The translations under genes and the position numbers were made by a program. A model generated the notes under the pieces. It ran no database searches, had not been told where the DNA came from, and worked only from the letters and a program-made list of their open reading frames with translations. From DASZYF01 sp035545535 (GTDB lineage Bacteria > Actinomycetota > Actinomycetes > Mycobacteriales > CAJCIY01), in the NCBI GenBank assembly GCA_035545535.1, contig DASZYF010000175.1, positions 1 through 16,231 on the forward strand: a stretch of DNA of 16,231 nucleotides, in the 5' to 3' direction. Positions 13,406-16,231 of the stretch are shown here, piece after piece. Every line of letters begins with the position of its first letter. The stretch's first letter is position 1.

Positions 13406-14698
13406 GTGTCGAGCGCCCCGCCCGCCAGCGCAGTCCCCGTCCCTCCCGGCCTGGTGCTCGCGCCGTTCCGGGCGCTGCGCTACGACCCCGGCGTGGTGCC
13501 CGACCTCGCAGCGGTGCTCAGCCCGCCCTACGACGTCATCGACGATGCGCAGCGCGCCGCGCTCGCGGCGAGCAGCGAGCACAACGCGGTGCGGCTGATC
13601 CTGCCGGTCGGCACGGACGAGCAGCCCGACCGCTACGCGACCGCGACCGCGCTCCTCGCCGAGTGGCAGGCGACGGGCGTGCTGCGCCGCGACGAGGTGC
13701 CCGCGCTCTACGTCTACGAGGAGACCGAGCCGGGCGGGCACGTGCAGCGCGGCCTGCTCGGCGGCGTCGGGCTGGCCGAGGCCGAGGCCGGGATCGTCCT
13801 GCCGCACGAGAACACGATGGCAGGCCCGGTGGCGGACCGGCTGGCGCTGCTCACGGCGACGGCGACCGACCTCGAACCGATCTTCCTGGTGTACGACGGC
13901 GGCGGCGCCGCGAGCACGGCGGTCGAGCAGGCCGCCGCCGGTGATGCGCTGGTCGACGTGACCACCGCGGACGGCGTGCGGCACCGCCTGTTCCGCATCA
14001 CCGACCCGGACACGCTCGCGGACGTCGCCGCCGACCTCCTGCCGCGGACGGCGACGATCGCCGACGGGCACCACCGCTACGCGACCTACTTGCAGCACCA
14101 GCGCGACCAGCACGCGGCCGGTCGGGGCGACGGTCCGTGGGACCGCGGGCTCGCGCTGCTCGTCGACGTGAGCCGCAGCGGCCCGGCGGTGCACCCCATC
14201 CACCGCGTCATCGCGAGCCTCCCGGTCGACCGGGCGGCGGAGCTCGCCGGCGCAGCGTTCCGCGTGACGCGCCTGCGGGACGATGCGGCGGACGCGGCGC
14301 TCGAGCGACTGGCCGGGACGCACGGTCCGGCCTTCGTGCTGACCAACGGCGCCGCGAGCTACCTGCTCGACTCCCCCGACGAGCGGGTGCTCACCGAGGT
14401 GCTGCCGGCCGACCGCAGCGCCGCGTTCCGCTCGCTCGACGTGACCGTCGCCCACCTGCTCCTCGTCGACCGCCTCTGGGGCCTGCGGGACCACGAGGAC
14501 GTCGTCGGCTTCGAGCACGACGTGCCGGCCGCGATCGCCGCCGCGGGCGCCGGCGGCACGGCGCTGCTGCTGAAGCCGACACCGGTGGAGGACGTGGCCG
14601 CGGTCGCCCGCGCGGGTGAGCGGATGCCGCGCAAGAGCACGTTGTTCACCCCGAAGCCCCGCAGCGGGATGGTGCTGCGCCCGCACGACGACGGTTGA
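13406..14698 (+). CDS. DUF1015 family protein
   Basis: A 430-residue protein matching DUF1015 throughout: APFRALRYDP (19-28), LSPPYDVID (39-47), EHNAVRLIL (58-66), LPHENTMAGPVADRLALL (132-149), the hallmark IADGHHRYATYL (218-229), HPIHRV, and near the C-terminus GERMPRKSTLFTPKP. The family is widespread and soluble; its role is not established to my knowledge. The GTG start is supported by a TANNNT hexamer seven bases upstream and by the family start. It runs opposite to the HAD gene and converges on the SSB-like gene with a 42-bp gap in which I see no convincing terminator. DUF1015 beside this HAD gene is a known actinobacterial arrangement as far as I recall. Confidence 0.9.
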   Translation: MSSAPPASAVPVPPGLVLAPFRALRYDPGVVPDLAAVLSPPYDVIDDAQRAALAASSEHNAVRLILPVGTDEQPDRYATATALLAEWQATGVLRRDEVPALYVYEETEPGGHVQRGLLGGVGLAEAEAGIVLPHENTMAGPVADRLALLTATATDLEPIFLVYDGGGAASTAVEQAAAGDALVDVTTADGVRHRLFRITDPDTLADVAADLLPRTATIADGHHRYATYLQHQRDQHAAGRGDGPWDRGLALLVDVSRSGPAVHPIHRVIASLPVDRAAELAGAAFRVTRLRDDAADAALERLAGTHGPAFVLTNGAASYLLDSPDERVLTEVLPADRSAAFRSLDVTVAHLLLVDRLWGLRDHEDVVGFEHDVPAAIAAAGAGGTALLLKPTPVEDVAAVARAGERMPRKSTLFTPKPRSGMVLRPHDDG

Positions 14699-14740
14699 GG
14701 TCGGTGAGGCTCTTCGGTCGGCGGGGCCCCGTGTCCCGGC

Positions 14741-15070
14741 TCATGAGGACAGGCGGCGCAGCTCGGCCACCTCGACCTCGCACTTGCTGACCGAGCCGGC
14801 GGCCGACTTCCAGAACCGGCGCCGCAGCGCGCCGACGACGGCGAGCTCGTCACCCGGCTCGAGCTTGAGCACGCGCCTGCGCAGCGCGGCCGTCCAGGCG
14901 ACGCAGTCGAAGGTGTCGATGGTGGGGCCGCCCTCGCGGGGGCGGGCCCGGTTGACGACGAGGCGGAACGAGACGACGGCGTCCCCGCTCGGGAGCGTCC
15001 TCTCCTCCGGGTCACCGGAGAGCCGGCCCCGGAGCTGGATGTGGTTCTGGGTGTCGACGGCAGTAGGCAT
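14741..15070 (-). CDS. Small SSB-like (OB-fold) single-stranded DNA-binding protein
   Basis: A 109-residue protein with the pattern of bacterial SSB OB-folds: NHIQLRGRLSGDPEERTLPS (9-28), GDAVVSFRLVVNR (29-41), IDTFDCVAWTAALRRRV (51-67), and LEPGDELAVVGALRRRFWKS. It ends after the OB-fold (AELRRLSS) and lacks both the glycine-rich linker and the acidic tip (DDDIPF-like) with which the main SSB recruits partners. It is therefore probably a paralogue and not the replication SSB. ATG at 15070 is used; an in-frame start 33 bases upstream adds only a basic leader. No clear ribosome site is present. It follows the TPR-like gene after a 93-bp gap. Confidence 0.82.
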   Translation of the reverse strand: MPTAVDTQNHIQLRGRLSGDPEERTLPSGDAVVSFRLVVNRARPREGGPTIDTFDCVAWTAALRRRVLKLEPGDELAVVGALRRRFWKSAAGSVSKCEVEVAELRRLSS

Positions 15071-15077
15071 GCGCCCA

Positions 15078-15105
15078 CGGTGCGCCGATCGCCGGGCGCG
15101 CACCG
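15078..15105. repeat. 8-bp inverted repeat between the TPR-like and SSB-like genes
   Basis: CGGTGCGC (15078-15085) and GCGCACCG (15098-15105) are perfect reverse complements around a 12-base centre that itself holds the palindrome CGATCG. No T-run follows. It lies just upstream of the SSB-like ATG and could be an operator or a weak terminator of the gene before it; chance is also possible in such GC-rich DNA. Confidence 0.35.
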
Positions 15106-15163
15106 CGACCGTTGCGTGGAGCTGGGGACGGGCCGGACGAGTGGCCGGCGCTCAGCGCACAGG

Positions 15164-16231
15164 TCAGCCGCGGAGCGCGTCGGCCTGCTCGGCCGCGTCG
15201 GTGAGGTCGTCGACGTCCGCTTCGGCCGCGGCGTCGAACCAGCGCACGGCGTCGTCGATGCGGCCGGCGTCGCGCAGCGCCGCTGCGTACGCGTAGCGGA
15301 GCCGGGCCGACCACGGCTGCAGCGCACCGTCCGTCGCCCCGATGCCCTCGAGCGCGAGCACCGCGGCCTTGGCCTGGCCCATGTCGCGCCGGGCGCCGCT
15401 CGCCACGATGGCCAGCTCGATGGTCCCGGCCCGGTCGGCCGCTCCCGCGAGCGGGCCGGTGGCCAGCGCCAGGGCCTTCTCAGGCCGGCCGAGCGCCCGT
15501 TCGCAGTCGGCCTCGAGGGCGATCAGGTCCCGGTGCCCGGTGATGCGACGGCCGGCCCTCAGGTCGGCCAGCGCCAGCGCCCAGTCCCCCGCCTCGTAGG
15601 CGATGACACCGACCGCTTCGCGCACCGTGCCGAGACGGCCACCCTGTGCGCGCGCGGCCCGTGCGTGGCGCAGCGCGAGCTCAGGGTCGGCATCGACCAT
15701 CTCGATGGCTGCGAGCAGGTGGCCGGCGACGGCGGCGGACACGGCGGCGGAGAGGCTCGCCACCTCGCGCCGGAGGTCCGGGTCGAGGTCCTTGTCGGAC
15801 AGGCCCTCGGGGATCGGTGGCGCGTCGGTCCAGTCGGGGTTCGGCGCTCGCCGGGCCCGGGGGCCGGCGTGTGGCGTGCGGGTGCGCTCCGTGCCACGGG
15901 CGTCGCGATCGCGCGGGCCCGGCCGGGCGGTTCCGGTGCGCGCATCGGCGCCCCGGCCGTCTCGGTCGCGCGGCGGTCCCGCCCGGCGCGGACCGCCGGA
16001 CGACGCAGTGCCGGACGACGCAGTGCCGGACGACGCAGAGCCGGACGACGCAGAGCCCGAGCGCCGCGGACGGTCCTCTGCCGTGCGGTCACGGGGCGGA
16101 CCCGCCCGGCGCGGCCCGTCCGCCGGTGGACGCGAGCGGGCGCGCTCCGGGTGTGGGCGGTCTTCAGGTCCGCGGTCACGCGAAGGTCGCGGGCTGCGGC
16201 CGTCCGGCGCGGCTGCGCGACGCGGGCGGTC
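15164..16231 (-). CDS. Helical-repeat (TPR-like) protein with long disordered N-terminus (partial)
   Basis: The frame is open from the stop at 15164 to the window edge, giving at least 355 residues; the true start lies outside. The first 130 or so visible residues are arginine-, proline-, glycine- and aspartate-rich and disordered, with a pentapeptide array. A conserved junction IPEGLSDKDLDPDLRREV leads into the folded part, which consists of paired helices of TPR type (for example AVGVIAYEAGDWALALADLR and RYAYAAALRDAGRIDDAVRW). The gene corresponds by content and place to Rv1691 of M. tuberculosis, near tyrS; its function is unknown to me. A GTG at 15763 would give a 199-residue protein, but the conserved junction lies upstream of it, so the longer frame is preferred. 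Confidence 0.82.
   Translation of the reverse strand, partial: DRPRRAAAPDGRSPRPSRDRGPEDRPHPERARSRPPADGPRRAGPPRDRTAEDRPRRSGSASSGSASSGTASSGTASSGGPRRAGPPRDRDGRGADARTGTARPGPRDRDARGTERTRTPHAGPRARRAPNPDWTDAPPIPEGLSDKDLDPDLRREVASLSAAVSAAVAGHLLAAIEMVDADPELALRHARAARAQGGRLGTVREAVGVIAYEAGDWALALADLRAGRRITGHRDLIALEADCERALGRPEKALALATGPLAGAADRAGTIELAIVASGARRDMGQAKAAVLALEGIGATDGALQPWSARLRYAYAAALRDAGRIDDAVRWFDAAAEADVDDLTDAAEQADALRG
15964..16117 (-). repeat. 31-bp imperfect direct repeats flanking the pentapeptide array
   Basis: 15964-15994 and 16087-16117 match at 27 of 31 bases and are 123 bp (41 codons) apart, in frame. Both encode GPRRAGPPRDR. The pentapeptide array lies between them. They suggest internal duplication within the disordered region. 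Confidence 0.7.
15995..16054 (-). repeat. Four tandem 15-bp units encoding a GSASS/GTASS pentapeptide array
   Basis: Four contiguous 15-bp units (15995, 16010, 16025, 16040). Units 1 and 2 are identical, as are 3 and 4; the pairs differ only at the last base. In the coding frame they give (G-S-A-S-S)2(G-T-A-S-S)2, a flexible linker in the TPR-like protein. The 15-bp period keeps the frame for any copy-number change. Confidence 0.85.

Noticed and set aside
13388..14686. Minus-strand open frame of 432 codons opposite the DUF1015 gene
   Set aside because: DUF1015 motifs are unmistakable on the plus strand; the antisense translation is His/Arg/Gly-rich and featureless.
14699..14740. Terminator between the convergent DUF1015 and SSB-like genes
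   Set aside because: The GGGGCCCC palindrome has no loop and no T-run follows on either strand, so I cannot support a terminator there.
15995..16054. Tandem repeat as a CRISPR array or mobile-element end
   Set aside because: The units are contiguous 15-mers without spacers and lie in frame within a coding sequence.

Overview
The window is a dense block of GC-rich chromosomal DNA from an actinobacterium (Actinomycetota). The base composition, the strong G/C bias at third codon positions and the heavy use of GTG starts (14 of 17 readable starts) fit this. So does the gene order, which as I recall it follows the conserved actinobacterial neighbourhood around pyrG/recN/tlyA (compare Mycobacterium tuberculosis Rv1691-Rv1710 and the Streptomyces pyrG-ald-xerD-parA-scpA region). 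I cannot fix the class or genus from the sequence. There are no RNA genes, insertion sequences, prophage genes or CRISPR arrays. All gene-free gaps are under 300 bp; the longest is the 185 bp between recN and pyrG.

Layout: almost everything reads on the minus strand, so in transcription order one goes from high to low coordinates. At the right edge lies a partial gene with a long disordered N-terminal part and a helical-repeat (TPR-like) C-terminal part (15164-16231). It is followed by a small SSB-like protein (14741-15070). A plus-strand DUF1015 gene (13406-14698) stands head-to-head, only 14 bp away, with a HAD phosphatase (12384-13391). The phosphatase ends back-to-back with a plus-strand SCP2-like gene (12033-12383). 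Next on the minus strand come a 74-residue protein, tlyA, nadK and recN (11940 down to 8200), then pyrG and an ADP-ribose-type Nudix hydrolase (8014 down to 5675), then ald and xerD (5585 down to 3487). Last is a chromosome-organisation operon of parA, a ribbon-helix-helix-like gene, an M50-like membrane protein, scpA and the first codons of a probable scpB (3347 down to 1).

Functional themes: the lower part groups chromosome segregation functions (XerD dimer resolution, a ParA ATPase with a small putative DNA-binding partner but no ParB next to it, and the condensin subunits ScpA/ScpB). The middle covers nucleotide and cofactor metabolism (CTP synthase, Nudix, NAD kinase, alanine dehydrogenase) plus DNA repair (RecN) and ribosome methylation (TlyA). 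Four-base stop/start overlaps (GTGA or ATGA) at tlyA/nadK, parA/RHH, M50/scpA and scpA/scpB, and perhaps CTGA at ald/xerD, point to translational coupling.

This is mainly a conserved housekeeping region, and I do not see an obviously new multi-gene system. The points most worth following are: the M50-family protein whose zinc-binding HExxH motif has become HDAAQ; the ParA/RHH pair inside the condensin operon; a three-unit 11-bp direct repeat upstream of pyrG resembling OmpR-family (PhoP or GlnR) operators, with related half-sites in a perfect inverted repeat before ald; three genes whose -10 hexamers sit 6-7 bp before a GTG start, as expected of leaderless mRNAs; and a pentapeptide tandem repeat in the gene at the right edge.
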